From: Hanstruepera marina
Lineage (GTDB): Bacteria; Bacteroidota; Bacteroidia; Flavobacteriales; Flavobacteriaceae
DNA: 64,000 bases
Reading direction: 5' to 3'
NCBI RefSeq assembly: GCF_019880635.1
Contig: NZ_JAINVX010000003.1
Coordinates: forward strand, 29,998-93,997
Each line of letters begins with the position of its first letter. Positions within the stretch are counted from its first letter, which is position 1. A model generated the notes under the pieces. That model did no database searches and was not told where the DNA came from. It saw only the letters and a program-made list of their open reading frames with translations. Below are positions 9,045-19,561 of the stretch, piece after piece. Both the position numbers and the translations under genes were made by a program.

Positions 9045-9545
9045 CTATTTAAGAGCTTTTAGTGCGGCTTCATAATCAGGTTCTTGGCCAATTTCAGGAA
9101 CTTGTTCAGTATATATTACAGTTCCTTCTTCGTTTAATACAATTACACAGCGGGATAGTAGTGCATCAAAAATACCATTTGTCATCAATAAGCCATAATC
9201 TTTTCCAAATTCCCCTGTTTTAAAATCTGAAAGCATAATAACATTTTCCAAGCCTTCAGCTGCACAAAATTGATCTTGAGCAAATGGTAAATCTCTAGAT
9301 ATACAAAGAACTTTTGTGTTTTCTAAACTACTAGCTTGTTGATTAAAGTGTCTTACAGAAGCTGAACAAACGCCAGTATTAACACTCGGGAAAATGTTTA
9401 GTATTAATTGGGTACCTAAAAAATCCGATAGGGTTTTGGTGGATAGATCTATTGCCACGAGTTTAAAGTCTTTAGCTTTTGTTCCTACTTGTGGAAGTTC
9501 TCCAGATGTTGTAACAGCGTTTCCGCCCAATGTTATATTTGCCAT
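9045..9545 (-). CDS. tpx: Thiol peroxidase Tpx (atypical 2-Cys peroxiredoxin)
   Basis: 166 residues. The peroxidatic cysteine is Cys60 in PSVNTGVCSASV and the resolving cysteine is Cys94 in AQDQFCAAEGLENV, matching Cys61/Cys95 of E. coli Tpx. It reduces hydrogen and alkyl peroxides with thioredoxin as donor, in the cytoplasm or periplasm side depending on species; no signal peptide is seen here. It is transcribed divergently from katG across a 199-base gap, so the two peroxide genes may share control, but I found no clear OxyR or PerR operator there. Confidence 0.95.
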   Translation of the reverse strand: MANITLGGNAVTTSGELPQVGTKAKDFKLVAIDLSTKTLSDFLGTQLILNIFPSVNTGVCSASVRHFNQQASSLENTKVLCISRDLPFAQDQFCAAEGLENVIMLSDFKTGEFGKDYGLLMTNGIFDALLSRCVIVLNEEGTVIYTEQVPEIGQEPDYEAALKALK

Positions 9546-9720
9546 AATTTGCTTTTAAATTTGAATTATAAAAGTAACAATAAAAAAGTTGATTAGCTAA
9601 ATGAATTTTAGGGACACCTCTCTAATAAATTTTATCAATTCTGATATAACATTTCAAAATAGGCAACAAATTTTTTTTTGAAAGGTATTTGCTAACTTTA
9701 TGGAATTAGAATGCGATTAA

Positions 9721-11907
<2,187 letters not shown>

Positions 11908-11925
11908 TAAATTGTCAGAAAAAAA

Positions 11926-11953
11926 GCCTGCTCAATTGAGCAGGCTTTTTTTT
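11926..11953. terminator. Bidirectional Rho-independent terminator between katG and the peroxiredoxin gene
   Basis: GCCTGCTC / GAGCAGGC stem with an AATT loop (11926-11945), flanked by an A-run on the left and a T-run on the right, so it can stop transcription from both convergent genes. Confidence 0.92.
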
Positions 11954-11973
11954 ATTAAGAAAGTTAACAGTGA

Positions 11974-12612
11974 TTAGTTAACATGCTTTTCTAAAAATTC
12001 AGCAACACCTTCATGTGTAGCTTGCATACCTGTTTTTCCCTTGTTCCAGTTAGCAGGACAAACCTCTCCATTTTCTTCAACAAATTGTAAGGCATCAACC
12101 ATACGTAAGGCTTCATCTACATTTCTGCCTAATGGTAAATCGTTTACAATTTGATGACGTACGATACCTTCTTTATCAATTAAGAACAAACCTCTGTACG
12201 CTATTAATTCGCCATCAGCTTGTAACATATCATTTTCATCGTAAAAATAGTCACCAGCTAAAACATCGTAGTTTTTAGAAATGGTTTTATTTGTATCGGC
12301 AACTAAAGGATATTTAACACCTTTAATACCACCATTATTTTTGTCTAATTGCAACCAACCCCAATGTGATTGTTCAGTATCTGTAGAGACACCTATTACG
12401 GCAGTGTTTCTAGCTTCAAATTCAGCTAATTTTTCTTGGAATGCGTGTAATTCCGTTGGACAAACAAATGTAAAATCTTTTGGATAAAAGAATAATACAA
12501 CGTGTTTTTTACCAATGAATTGCTCCAAAGAAAAATCTGATACAAATTCTCCACCATTTACTACTGCTTGTGCGTTAAATTGAGGCGCTTTTTTTCCTAC
12601 TAATACAGCCAT
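11974..12612 (-). CDS. Typical 2-Cys peroxiredoxin (AhpC/Prx1 family)
   Basis: 212 residues. The peroxidatic Cys51 lies in DFTFVCPTEL and the resolving cysteine (about residue 185) in GEVCPANW. The GVSTDTEQSHWGWL segment and the conserved Pro/Thr/Cys active site match the AhpC/Prx family, which reduces peroxides and peroxynitrite. No AhpF reductase is next to it, so a thioredoxin-type donor is likely. It has its own well-formed promoter (12654-12683) and converges on katG. Confidence 0.95.
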   Translation of the reverse strand: MAVLVGKKAPQFNAQAVVNGGEFVSDFSLEQFIGKKHVVLFFYPKDFTFVCPTELHAFQEKLAEFEARNTAVIGVSTDTEQSHWGWLQLDKNNGGIKGVKYPLVADTNKTISKNYDVLAGDYFYDENDMLQADGELIAYRGLFLIDKEGIVRHQIVNDLPLGRNVDEALRMVDALQFVEENGEVCPANWNKGKTGMQATHEGVAEFLEKHVN

Positions 12613-12653
12613 TTTTAATTTATTTTTTTATGTTAAAAATTAATTTTCGGGTG

Positions 12654-12683
12654 CAAAGATACATATTACGATTGCCTTGACAA
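12654..12683 (-). promoter_or_regulatory. Promoter of the peroxiredoxin gene
   Basis: On the minus strand there is a TTG (12681-12683), 19 bases, then TATCTTTG (12654-12661). This is an ideal Bacteroidota housekeeping promoter (TTG-N19-TAnnTTTG). The predicted leader is about 35 bases. Confidence 0.75.
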
Positions 12684-12718
12684 TGCATTAGTATTTTAAA
12701 AATTTATGTAGCGATAAC

Positions 12719-14209
12719 TTAAGCCAATTTACCTCTTAATTGTTTGATTTTAATATTGAATGCAGCAAAAAGAAGAGTGGTAAAAGGACTCAACCAGTTA
12801 AATATGGCAAAGAAAAAATATTGGCTTACATCTACATTTAAAACTTGAGATTGATAAGCTCCACAGGTATTCCAAGGTACTAAAACAGATGTCACAGTCC
12901 CTGAATCTTCCAAAGTACGGCTTAAATTTTCTGGAGCCAAGCCTTTATCTTCATAAGCTTTTTTAAACATTTTACCAGGTACAACTATGGCAAGATATTG
13001 ATCGGATGCTGTAACATTCAGTGCCAAACAACTGGCAACGGTACTCGCAAATAGTCCAAATGTGGAAGAGGCTAAACTTAACAAGGCAGCACTAATTCTA
13101 GATAAAGCACCAATAGCATCCATAACACCACCAAAAACCATGGCACATATAATGAGCCATATAGTTCCCAACATGCCAGACATACCACCAGCAGTAAATA
13201 AATCATTCAATTCGGCACTGCTTGTTTCAACCGCTGTATCAACTGTCATGGCATCCATAACACCACGATAAGCGGATTGAAAAGTCAATGAATCAGCTCC
13301 AGCAATTTTCAAAACGATATCGGGCTGTGCTATAATTGCAGCAACTCCACCAAGAAGCGTACCTATTAATAAAGCAATTAGTGGTGATGTTTTTTTGATT
13401 ATCATTAATATGACAACTACTGGAACTAAAAACAACCAAGGTGAAATATTGAAGGCAGACTTGATGGCAACCAATTTGTCAGAAATATCAGGAGTTCCTG
13501 TGGTGTCAATATTTAAGCCAATTATAACAAATACAATTAGTGTAACTGTTATTGTTGGAATAGTAGTGTAAGCCATATACTTTATGTGGTCAAATAACTC
13601 GCCACCAGCCATAGCAGGAGCCAAGTTAGTGGTATCACTTAAAGGGGACATTTTGTCTCCAAAATACGCTCCAGATAATACAGCCCCAGCAGTCATTCCT
13701 AAAGAAATTCCTAAAGTTTCACCAATACCTATAAGGGCAATACCAACGGTTGCAGATGTGGTCCAGCTACTTCCCGTAGCAATAGAAATAATGGCACAAA
13801 TAATAACACATGCTGCTAAAAAAATGGTTGGATTTAAAATTTGTAGACCATAATAAATCATGGTGGGAATAATACCGCTTATTAGCCAAGTTCCTGCTAA
13901 AGCTCCAACCATAAGTAATATGAGTAAAGCACCCGTAGTAGATTTTACATTTTCGGCAACTTCATCCAGCATTTGCTTGTAAGATACTTTGTTGAAAAAG
14001 CCAACTATTGCCGCAACTGCTGCACCTAATAGTAATATAAACTGATTACTACCGCTTAAGGCATCGTCTCCATAAACAAAAAACACATTATAAAACAACA
14101 TAGCCACCAAAGCAAACACAGGGATTAATGCTTCCCAAATATTTAATTCTCTATTTTCAACTATATTTTCATCTTGAGGTACTCTTGGTTTTATATCTTG
14201 ACTTTCCAT
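12719..14209 (-). CDS. NhaC-family Na+/H+ antiporter
   Basis: 496 residues with about 11-12 hydrophobic segments. NhaC-type landmarks include GAYFGDKMSPLSDTTNLAPA, the conserved polar stretch of the family, and the C-terminal VPWNTCGAYQSQVL, as well as TGSSWTTSATVGIA. The family exchanges sodium (or organic ions) for protons at the inner membrane; in a marine bacterium sodium extrusion is the likely role. It is monocistronic, divergent from the YdjM-like gene at 14303. Confidence 0.9.
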   Translation of the reverse strand: MESQDIKPRVPQDENIVENRELNIWEALIPVFALVAMLFYNVFFVYGDDALSGSNQFILLLGAAVAAIVGFFNKVSYKQMLDEVAENVKSTTGALLILLMVGALAGTWLISGIIPTMIYYGLQILNPTIFLAACVIICAIISIATGSSWTTSATVGIALIGIGETLGISLGMTAGAVLSGAYFGDKMSPLSDTTNLAPAMAGGELFDHIKYMAYTTIPTITVTLIVFVIIGLNIDTTGTPDISDKLVAIKSAFNISPWLFLVPVVVILMIIKKTSPLIALLIGTLLGGVAAIIAQPDIVLKIAGADSLTFQSAYRGVMDAMTVDTAVETSSAELNDLFTAGGMSGMLGTIWLIICAMVFGGVMDAIGALSRISAALLSLASSTFGLFASTVASCLALNVTASDQYLAIVVPGKMFKKAYEDKGLAPENLSRTLEDSGTVTSVLVPWNTCGAYQSQVLNVDVSQYFFFAIFNWLSPFTTLLFAAFNIKIKQLRGKLA

Positions 14210-14302
14210 AAAGGATTATTTGGTTTATTTTTGTGAATTGTAATGTTACGATTTTCATATAAAGTATGCAAATGCGGTTAATTATAGCATTATTAGGATT
14301 TT

Positions 14303-15349
14303 ATGGATTCACTTACCCAAATTGTATTAGGTGCTGCATGTGGAGAAGCAGCTTTAGGAAAGAAAATTGGTAACAAAGCATTGTTATTTGGTGCTATTGG
14401 TGGCACTATACCTGACTTGGATGTATTTGTTGGTAGTTGGCTTTTTGGAAACGAAATAGACGCCATGCTTTATCATAGAGGATTTATGCATTCTATTTTG
14501 TTTTCGGTATTGGGAGCTTTTCTTTTTGGGTGGCTTTTTTACAAGATGTATAATACTGGGAAACGGAAATATACCACGGCTTTAAAAGATTGGATTTGGT
14601 TGTTTTTCTTGTCATTATTTACGCATCCCATTTTAGATGCATTTACACCCTATGGAACACAGCTTTTTACGCCTTTTAGCGACCATAGAATAGCGTTCAA
14701 CAATATTGCTGTGGTTGATCCTATTTATACTATTCCTTTTCTGCTATGTATACTAGTAATGCTATTTTTTAAACGAAACACTAAAGCTAGAACATTATGG
14801 TTGAAACTGGGTTTAGGCATTAGCTCGGTTTATATGGTGTTTACGCTACTGAATAAGATTTATATCGATTCAATATTTAGATCGTCATTACAAGAGCATG
14901 GGATTACTTATAATAGATATTATACTCAACCCACAATTTTTAATAATGTATTGTGGTATGGTACTGTTGAAAAGGAGGATTACTATTTAGCAGGATATTA
15001 TTCTTTGCTGGATGAAGGGAATCGCTTTTCAGATTGGGTAAAAATACCAAAGGTAAGAGATTTGACACCTGAAGATTATCAGCGTATTGAAAGGTTAGCT
15101 TGGTTTAGTAATGATTATTATAGTATCTATAAAATGGAAGACAACTTGTATAGATATAATGATTTGCGTTATCCATTGGCAGATAAGAACAACCCTAATT
15201 CATCTGTATTTAGCTTTCAACTCTATGATAGTGAAGGACAGTTAAGCATGAAACCTTTTGAACGCAGTGAGGAAAAAGTGTCTGAAGCACTTTCTGAACT
15301 ATGGGAACGCCTTAAGGGTAAAACAAATAACGCTTTAGGTAAGGACTAA
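14303..15349 (+). CDS. YdjM-type membrane-bound metal-dependent hydrolase (DUF457 family)
   Basis: 348 residues. The N-terminal half matches the YdjM family, with conserved acidic and histidine residues (MDSLTQIVLGAACGEAALG, GTIPDLDVF, HRGFMHSIL, THPILDAFTPYGTQLF). It has about four to five membrane segments in residues 1-200. The C-terminal 150 residues are soluble and of unknown role. Members are called membrane-bound metal-dependent hydrolases, one of which is LexA-regulated in E. coli, but their substrate is not established. The stop codon lies inside the stem of the terminator hairpin. Confidence 0.85.
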   Translation: MDSLTQIVLGAACGEAALGKKIGNKALLFGAIGGTIPDLDVFVGSWLFGNEIDAMLYHRGFMHSILFSVLGAFLFGWLFYKMYNTGKRKYTTALKDWIWLFFLSLFTHPILDAFTPYGTQLFTPFSDHRIAFNNIAVVDPIYTIPFLLCILVMLFFKRNTKARTLWLKLGLGISSVYMVFTLLNKIYIDSIFRSSLQEHGITYNRYYTQPTIFNNVLWYGTVEKEDYYLAGYYSLLDEGNRFSDWVKIPKVRDLTPEDYQRIERLAWFSNDYYSIYKMEDNLYRYNDLRYPLADKNNPNSSVFSFQLYDSEGQLSMKPFERSEEKVSEALSELWERLKGKTNNALGKD

Positions 15350-15358
15350 AGCGTTATT
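15326..15358. terminator. Bidirectional terminator overlapping the YdjM-like stop codon
   Basis: A perfect 13-base stem (AATAACGCTTTAG / CTAAAGCGTTATT) with a 7-base loop. The TAA stop (15347-15349) is within the right arm. A T-rich tract follows on the minus-strand side, so it serves the YdjM-like gene and the convergent PLP-enzyme gene. Confidence 0.8.
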
Positions 15359-15382
15359 ATAAAATTATGTAAACGTCTGTAT

Positions 15383-16609
15383 TTAAATTAATTCAGCTTG
15401 CTTTTTATCATCTAAAATGGATAATTCTACCATACAGGCTTTCATCATTTCAAATGTACGTTCAATATCAGCATCTAAACCAATTGAGAAGCGAATAAGT
15501 CCATCACTTAATCCCATTTCAGCTTGTTCGTCTTCTGGAATTTCTGAAGATGTCGAACTTCCAGGTGCGCTAAATAGTGTTTTATAGAACCCAAGACTTA
15601 CAGCTAAATAACCAAGATTTTTTTCTTGCATAAGTTCCATTAAAGCATTGGCTTTATCCAAAGAGCCAACGTCAATTGTTAACATACCTCCGAATCCGTA
15701 TTGCGGATTCATCATAGATTTAAACAACTGATGTGAAGGATGCGATTCTAATCCTGGATATACGGTTTTTAAGCCCAAACTTTCAAATTTTTTGGCTAGA
15801 TACATACCATTTTTACTGTGTTGTTGCATTCGAATATGAAGGGTTCTTAAGTTTTTTAAAACAGAAGCAGCTCTCAAACTATCCATAGTAGAACCTAGTA
15901 ACATACAGGCACCATCGTTAACATTTCGTAAATCGTTTATAAACTCTTGAGTTCCACAAACAACACCTCCAACAGTATCAGACGATCCATTGATAAATTT
16001 CGTTAAACTGTGTATTACTACATCTGCACCTAATTGAACCGGTGAAATTGACAAAGGAGAAAAGGTATTGTCTACAACCAACTTCAGATTGTGTTTTTTA
16101 GCTAATTCAGATAAGCCTTTTATGTCAGCAACCTCTAATAATGGATTACTAACCGATTCACAGTATAATACTTTGGTGTTTTTGGTAATGGTAGCTTCAA
16201 CCACATCTAACTTCGTGATATCCACAAAGCTTGTTTCAATATTAAAACGAGGTGTGAAATTTTTAAGAAACGCATACGTTCCACCATAAATAGTCCTACT
16301 GGAAACAATATGGTCACCAGCTCCACAAAGCTGCATTATAACAGGTGTTATGGCTCCCATTCCAGATGCCGTTACGTTAGCGGTTTCGGTACCTTCCATA
16401 GCAGCTAAAGCTTCTCCTAAATATAAATTGGAAGGAGAGGAATGACGTGAATACAAATAACAACCATCAGCATTACCTTCAAAAGTATCGAACATGGTTT
16501 TGGCCGATAAAAAGGTGTAGGTAGATGAATCGGAAATAGAAGGATTAACACCTCCAAATTCTCCAAAATATTGTAAGTCTTGTATATTGTTTGCGGGTTT
16601 AAATGCCAT
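15383..16609 (-). CDS. Cys/Met-metabolism PLP-dependent enzyme, methionine gamma-lyase/cystathionine lyase-like
   Basis: 408 residues. This is the trans-sulfuration (gamma-family) PLP fold: SRHSSPSNLYLGEALAAMEG, VTASGMGAI, the PLP-phosphate and ring-stacking region SRTIYGGTYAF, DNTFSPL, and the Schiff-base lysine in VIHSLTKFINGSSDTVGG. Members act on methionine, cystathionine or homoserine esters. The divergent Lrp/AsnC gene recalls mdeA-mdeR of Pseudomonas putida (methionine gamma-lyase and its Lrp-type activator), which favours a catabolic methionine lyase. The exact substrate cannot be read from motifs. Confidence 0.85.
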   Translation of the reverse strand: MAFKPANNIQDLQYFGEFGGVNPSISDSSTYTFLSAKTMFDTFEGNADGCYLYSRHSSPSNLYLGEALAAMEGTETANVTASGMGAITPVIMQLCGAGDHIVSSRTIYGGTYAFLKNFTPRFNIETSFVDITKLDVVEATITKNTKVLYCESVSNPLLEVADIKGLSELAKKHNLKLVVDNTFSPLSISPVQLGADVVIHSLTKFINGSSDTVGGVVCGTQEFINDLRNVNDGACMLLGSTMDSLRAASVLKNLRTLHIRMQQHSKNGMYLAKKFESLGLKTVYPGLESHPSHQLFKSMMNPQYGFGGMLTIDVGSLDKANALMELMQEKNLGYLAVSLGFYKTLFSAPGSSTSSEIPEDEQAEMGLSDGLIRFSIGLDADIERTFEMMKACMVELSILDDKKQAELI

Positions 16610-16682
16610 ATTTATAGAGTTTTAGTTATAATTGATGTAAAAATCGTTAATTATAGATAATTAATCAATAGTATGTTTAATA

Positions 16683-16713
16683 TTTAGAAAATAAAACTAT
16701 TATTTATTCTAAA
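16683..16713. promoter_or_regulatory. Inverted repeat in the divergent PLP-lyase/AsnC region, candidate operator
   Basis: TTTAGAA (16683-16689) and TTCTAAA (16707-16713) form a perfect 7-base inverted repeat with a 17-base A/T-rich centre. This suits an Lrp/AsnC-type dimer site, but the region is very AT-rich and chance is possible. Confidence 0.35.
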
Positions 16714-16729
16714 TGTAGTTTAAAAGTTA

Positions 16730-16737
16730 TATATTTG
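16730..16737 (+). promoter_or_regulatory. -7 promoter element of the Lrp/AsnC-type gene
   Basis: TATATTTG matches TAnnTTTG, 37 bases before the ATG. No clear -33 TTG, which would fit a promoter needing activation. Confidence 0.45.
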
Positions 16738-16774
16738 AATATAGTCTAGGTTTTTAACGAAAAATTTTCAATTC

Positions 16775-17233
16775 ATGCATTTAGATCATATTGACATTAA
16801 GCTATTGGGTTTTCTTCAAGGTGATTCCAAACAAACCAATAAGGAATTGTCAAATAAGTTAAATCTTTCTGTTACAGCGGTTTACGAGCGTATAAAGAAA
16901 CTAGAACGTGAAGGGGTGATTTCGGGTTATGTGGCTTTAGTTGATAAAGCTGTTGTTAATAAAGACTTTGTTGCTTTTTGCCATATAAAATTGGTTAAGC
17001 ACTCTCAAGAGTATGTGGTTAAGTTTGAGCAAGAAGTTGCTAACTTAATGGAAGTTGTGGAATGTTATCATATTAGTGGTGACTATGATTACTTATTAAA
17101 AGTTATTGTTAGTGATATGGAGGCTTTTAGAGAGTTTATGGTTAATAAACTAACATCTATAAATCATATTGGTAGTACGCACAGTATGTTTGTAATTAAT
17201 GAAGTCAAACATACTACAGCGATAAATATTTAG
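16775..17233 (+). CDS. Lrp/AsnC-family transcriptional regulator
   Basis: 152 residues. N-terminal winged helix-turn-helix (residues 4-60: LDHIDIKLLGFLQGDSKQTN, LSVTAVYERIKKLEREGVI) and a C-terminal RAM ligand-binding domain (about 68-150; HISGDYDYLLKVIVSDMEAF). Such proteins sense amino acids and act as dimers to octamers. The divergent PLP lyase is the likely target. The CPBP gene begins two bases after its stop, so they may be co-transcribed. Confidence 0.93.
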   Translation: MHLDHIDIKLLGFLQGDSKQTNKELSNKLNLSVTAVYERIKKLEREGVISGYVALVDKAVVNKDFVAFCHIKLVKHSQEYVVKFEQEVANLMEVVECYHISGDYDYLLKVIVSDMEAFREFMVNKLTSINHIGSTHSMFVINEVKHTTAINI

Positions 17234-17235
17234 AT

Positions 17236-17862
17236 ATGAAAAGCTCAAACTACAAGCTTGGTGAATTATTTATTTTGTTTGTCTTGTTTCCCATTAGCTT
17301 GGTGTTGGATTACGCAATATGGATAAAGTTTATTTTAGGAATTCTTGGGTTTGTTTATGTTGTATTTATTTTAATTCGGGTAGAGAAGAGTTCCTTAAAA
17401 ATTAGAAAGGATATTAACTGGAAGTTATTTTGGCAAAGAACTCTAGTTAAGCTCATGCTAATTACAGTATTAACAACTGCTTTTGTTTGGTTTACAGATA
17501 AAGAAAACCTGTTTTTAGTAGTAAGGACAAAACCTCTATTTTGGGTATTCATACTTTTTATTTATAGCTTGTTTTCAGTATATCCACAAGAAGTATTGTA
17601 TCGCACATTTTTCTTTCAACGCTATGAAAGTTTGTTTGCGGATAATAGGTTATTTCTTTTTGTAAATGCCATTGTCTTTTCATTAGGGCATTTATTTTTC
17701 AAAAACACCTTGGTTCTTGTAATTACCTTTCTTGGCGGACTACTTTTTGCATTGACATTTAAAAAAACACGTTCCACATTTTTAGTGTCTCTAGAACATG
17801 CCATTTATGGTTGTTGGTTGTTTACGGTTGGTATGGGAGAAATGTTAGGATTTCCCTCATAA
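17236..17862 (+). CDS. CPBP (CAAX protease/bacteriocin-processing) family intramembrane protein
   Basis: 208 residues with about six to seven hydrophobic segments. The abortive-infection/CPBP motifs are present but slightly altered: motif 1 is QEVLYRTFFFQRY (the usual EExxxR has only the second Glu), motif 2 is FSLGH, and motif 3 is LEHAIYG. The retained Glu and two His residues are the expected metalloprotease ligands, so activity is plausible. Substrate unknown. It sits two bases after the Lrp/AsnC gene. Confidence 0.75.
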   Translation: MKSSNYKLGELFILFVLFPISLVLDYAIWIKFILGILGFVYVVFILIRVEKSSLKIRKDINWKLFWQRTLVKLMLITVLTTAFVWFTDKENLFLVVRTKPLFWVFILFIYSLFSVYPQEVLYRTFFFQRYESLFADNRLFLFVNAIVFSLGHLFFKNTLVLVITFLGGLLFALTFKKTRSTFLVSLEHAIYGCWLFTVGMGEMLGFPS

Positions 17863-17890
17863 GTATTCACAAAAAATTCACACAAACTCA

Positions 17891-17922
17891 TTCGTTAATC
17901 ATAAATCATTATCGTACTTTTG
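17891..17922 (+). promoter_or_regulatory. Promoter of lpdA
   Basis: TACTTTTG (17915-17922) matches TAnnTTTG. A TTCG at 17891-17894 lies 20 bases upstream as an imperfect -33 element. Start ATG follows 36 bases later. Confidence 0.5.
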
Positions 17923-17958
17923 TACTCGTTTTAATAATTTCAGAATAAAAACAATCAT

Positions 17959-19359
17959 ATGAATTCTTACGATGTAGCCATTATTGGCTCTGGACCTGGA
18001 GGTTATGTAGCAGCTATACGTTGTGCGCAACTAGGCATGAAAACCGCAATAATTGAAAAATATGCAACACTTGGTGGCACCTGCCTGAATGTAGGTTGTA
18101 TTCCTAGTAAAGCCCTTTTAGATTCGTCGCACCATTACGAAGATGCTGTAAAGCATTTTGAAGAGCATGGTATTGAAGTTCCAGGCGATATTAAGGTGAA
18201 TTTAGAAAAAATGATTGCAAGAAAACAAGCTGTTGTTGATCAAACTACAGGAGGTATTGATTTCTTGATGAAAAAGAATAACATTGATGTTTATCAAGGT
18301 TTAGGTAGTTTTAAAGATGCTACGCATATTACAATTTCTGGTGATGAAGCTACTGAAATTGAAGCCAAAAACACCATTATAGCAACAGGTTCAAAACCAT
18401 CGAATTTACCGTTTATTAATATCGATAAAGAGTGTATAATCACATCAACCGAAGCGTTGAAACTAAAAGAAATTCCAAAACATTTAATTGTTATTGGAGG
18501 TGGTGTTATTGGTTTAGAGTTAGGTCAGGTTTACAGACGATTAGGTGCTGAAGTTACAGTTGTAGAATATATGGATCGTATTATTCCAACTATGGATTCA
18601 GGATTGTCTAAAGAGCTTAACAAAGTCTTTAAGAAAGCAAAATTTACCATGAACGTATCTCACAAAGTGAAGTCGGTTGAGCGTGTAGGAGATGAAGTAG
18701 TTGTTAAAGCCGATAACAAAAAAGGAGAAGAAGTTGAAATAAAAGGTGATTACTGTTTAGTGTCTGTTGGTCGTCGTCCATATACAGATGGTTTAAATGC
18801 GGAAGCAGCAGGCGTGAAACTAAACGATAGAGGTCAAGTTGAAGTTAATGAGCATTTACAAACATCTGCCAGTAATATCTACGCTATTGGTGATGTAGTT
18901 AAAGGCGCTATGTTGGCTCATAAAGCCGAAGAAGAAGGTGTTTTTGTAGCTGAAACTATTGCAGGGCAAAAGCCACATATCGATTATAACTTAATTCCAG
19001 GTGTGGTTTACACATGGCCAGAAGTGGCGGCTGTTGGTAAAACAGAAGAAGAATTAAAAGAAGCTGGTGTGGATTATAAAGTGGGACAATTCCCGATGCG
19101 TGCGTTGGGAAGAAGTCGTGCGAGTATGGACTTGGATGGTTTTGTGAAGATATTGGCAGATAAAGCTACCGATGAAATATTAGGTGTACACATGATTGGT
19201 GCACGTGCAGCCGATATGATTGCCGAAGCTGTTGTAGCTATGGAATACAGAGCCTCTGCTGAAGATGTTTCCAGAATGTCACATGCACATCCAACATTTA
19301 CGGAAGCTATTAAGGAAGCGGCTCTAGCTGCTACCGATGATAGAGCCTTGCATATTTAA
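17959..19359 (+). CDS. lpdA: Dihydrolipoyl dehydrogenase (E3)
   Basis: 466 residues. FAD-binding GSGPGGYVAAIR near the N-terminus, redox disulfide in GGTCLNVGCIPSKALL, NAD-binding GGGVIGLELGQVYRRLG, the second FAD motif IYAIGDVV, and the C-terminal His-Glu catalytic pair in HAHPTFTEAIKEA. E3 reoxidises dihydrolipoamide of 2-oxoacid dehydrogenase complexes or the glycine cleavage system with NAD. No E1/E2 genes are adjacent, so this is a stand-alone E3 shared among complexes. Confidence 0.97.
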   Translation: MNSYDVAIIGSGPGGYVAAIRCAQLGMKTAIIEKYATLGGTCLNVGCIPSKALLDSSHHYEDAVKHFEEHGIEVPGDIKVNLEKMIARKQAVVDQTTGGIDFLMKKNNIDVYQGLGSFKDATHITISGDEATEIEAKNTIIATGSKPSNLPFINIDKECIITSTEALKLKEIPKHLIVIGGGVIGLELGQVYRRLGAEVTVVEYMDRIIPTMDSGLSKELNKVFKKAKFTMNVSHKVKSVERVGDEVVVKADNKKGEEVEIKGDYCLVSVGRRPYTDGLNAEAAGVKLNDRGQVEVNEHLQTSASNIYAIGDVVKGAMLAHKAEEEGVFVAETIAGQKPHIDYNLIPGVVYTWPEVAAVGKTEEELKEAGVDYKVGQFPMRALGRSRASMDLDGFVKILADKATDEILGVHMIGARAADMIAEAVVAMEYRASAEDVSRMSHAHPTFTEAIKEAALAATDDRALHI

Positions 19360-19368
19360 CAAAAATAT

Positions 19369-19393
19369 TGTCATTCCGCACTCGATGCGGAAT
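19369..19393. repeat. Short intergenic palindromic repeat of the TGTCATTCC type
   Basis: TTGTCATTCCGCA ... TGCGGAATCT: an 8-base stem (ATTCCGCA/TGCGGAAT) around CTCGA. Related 'TGTCATTC' sequences lie at 24612-24662 and 61652-61680, each just after a gene. This resembles small dispersed intergenic repeats known from flavobacterial genomes. Confidence 0.55.
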
Positions 19394-19397
19394 CTAG

Positions 19398-19426
19398 AAA
19401 AGCGAACCATTTGGTTCGCTTTTTTT
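19398..19426 (+). terminator. Rho-independent terminator of lpdA
   Basis: AGCGAACCA / TGGTTCGCT stem with a tiny loop, preceded by A's and followed by TTTTTTT. Confidence 0.88.
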
Positions 19427-19561
19427 GTTTACAACTGTTTTTCAATATTAAAAATAGTTTATTGACTTTATAATTTGAAAAAACTAACTTCGCTTATCAT
19501 AAGATATAAAACATTAAAACGATTTCATATCAAGTCGATAAACGAAACTCGGTTTTTCTAA

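Noticed and set aside
19373..19393. attachment site or recombination site at the lpdA palindrome
   Set aside because: No recombinase or second direct copy is near; the similar sequences after other genes favour a dispersed intergenic repeat.
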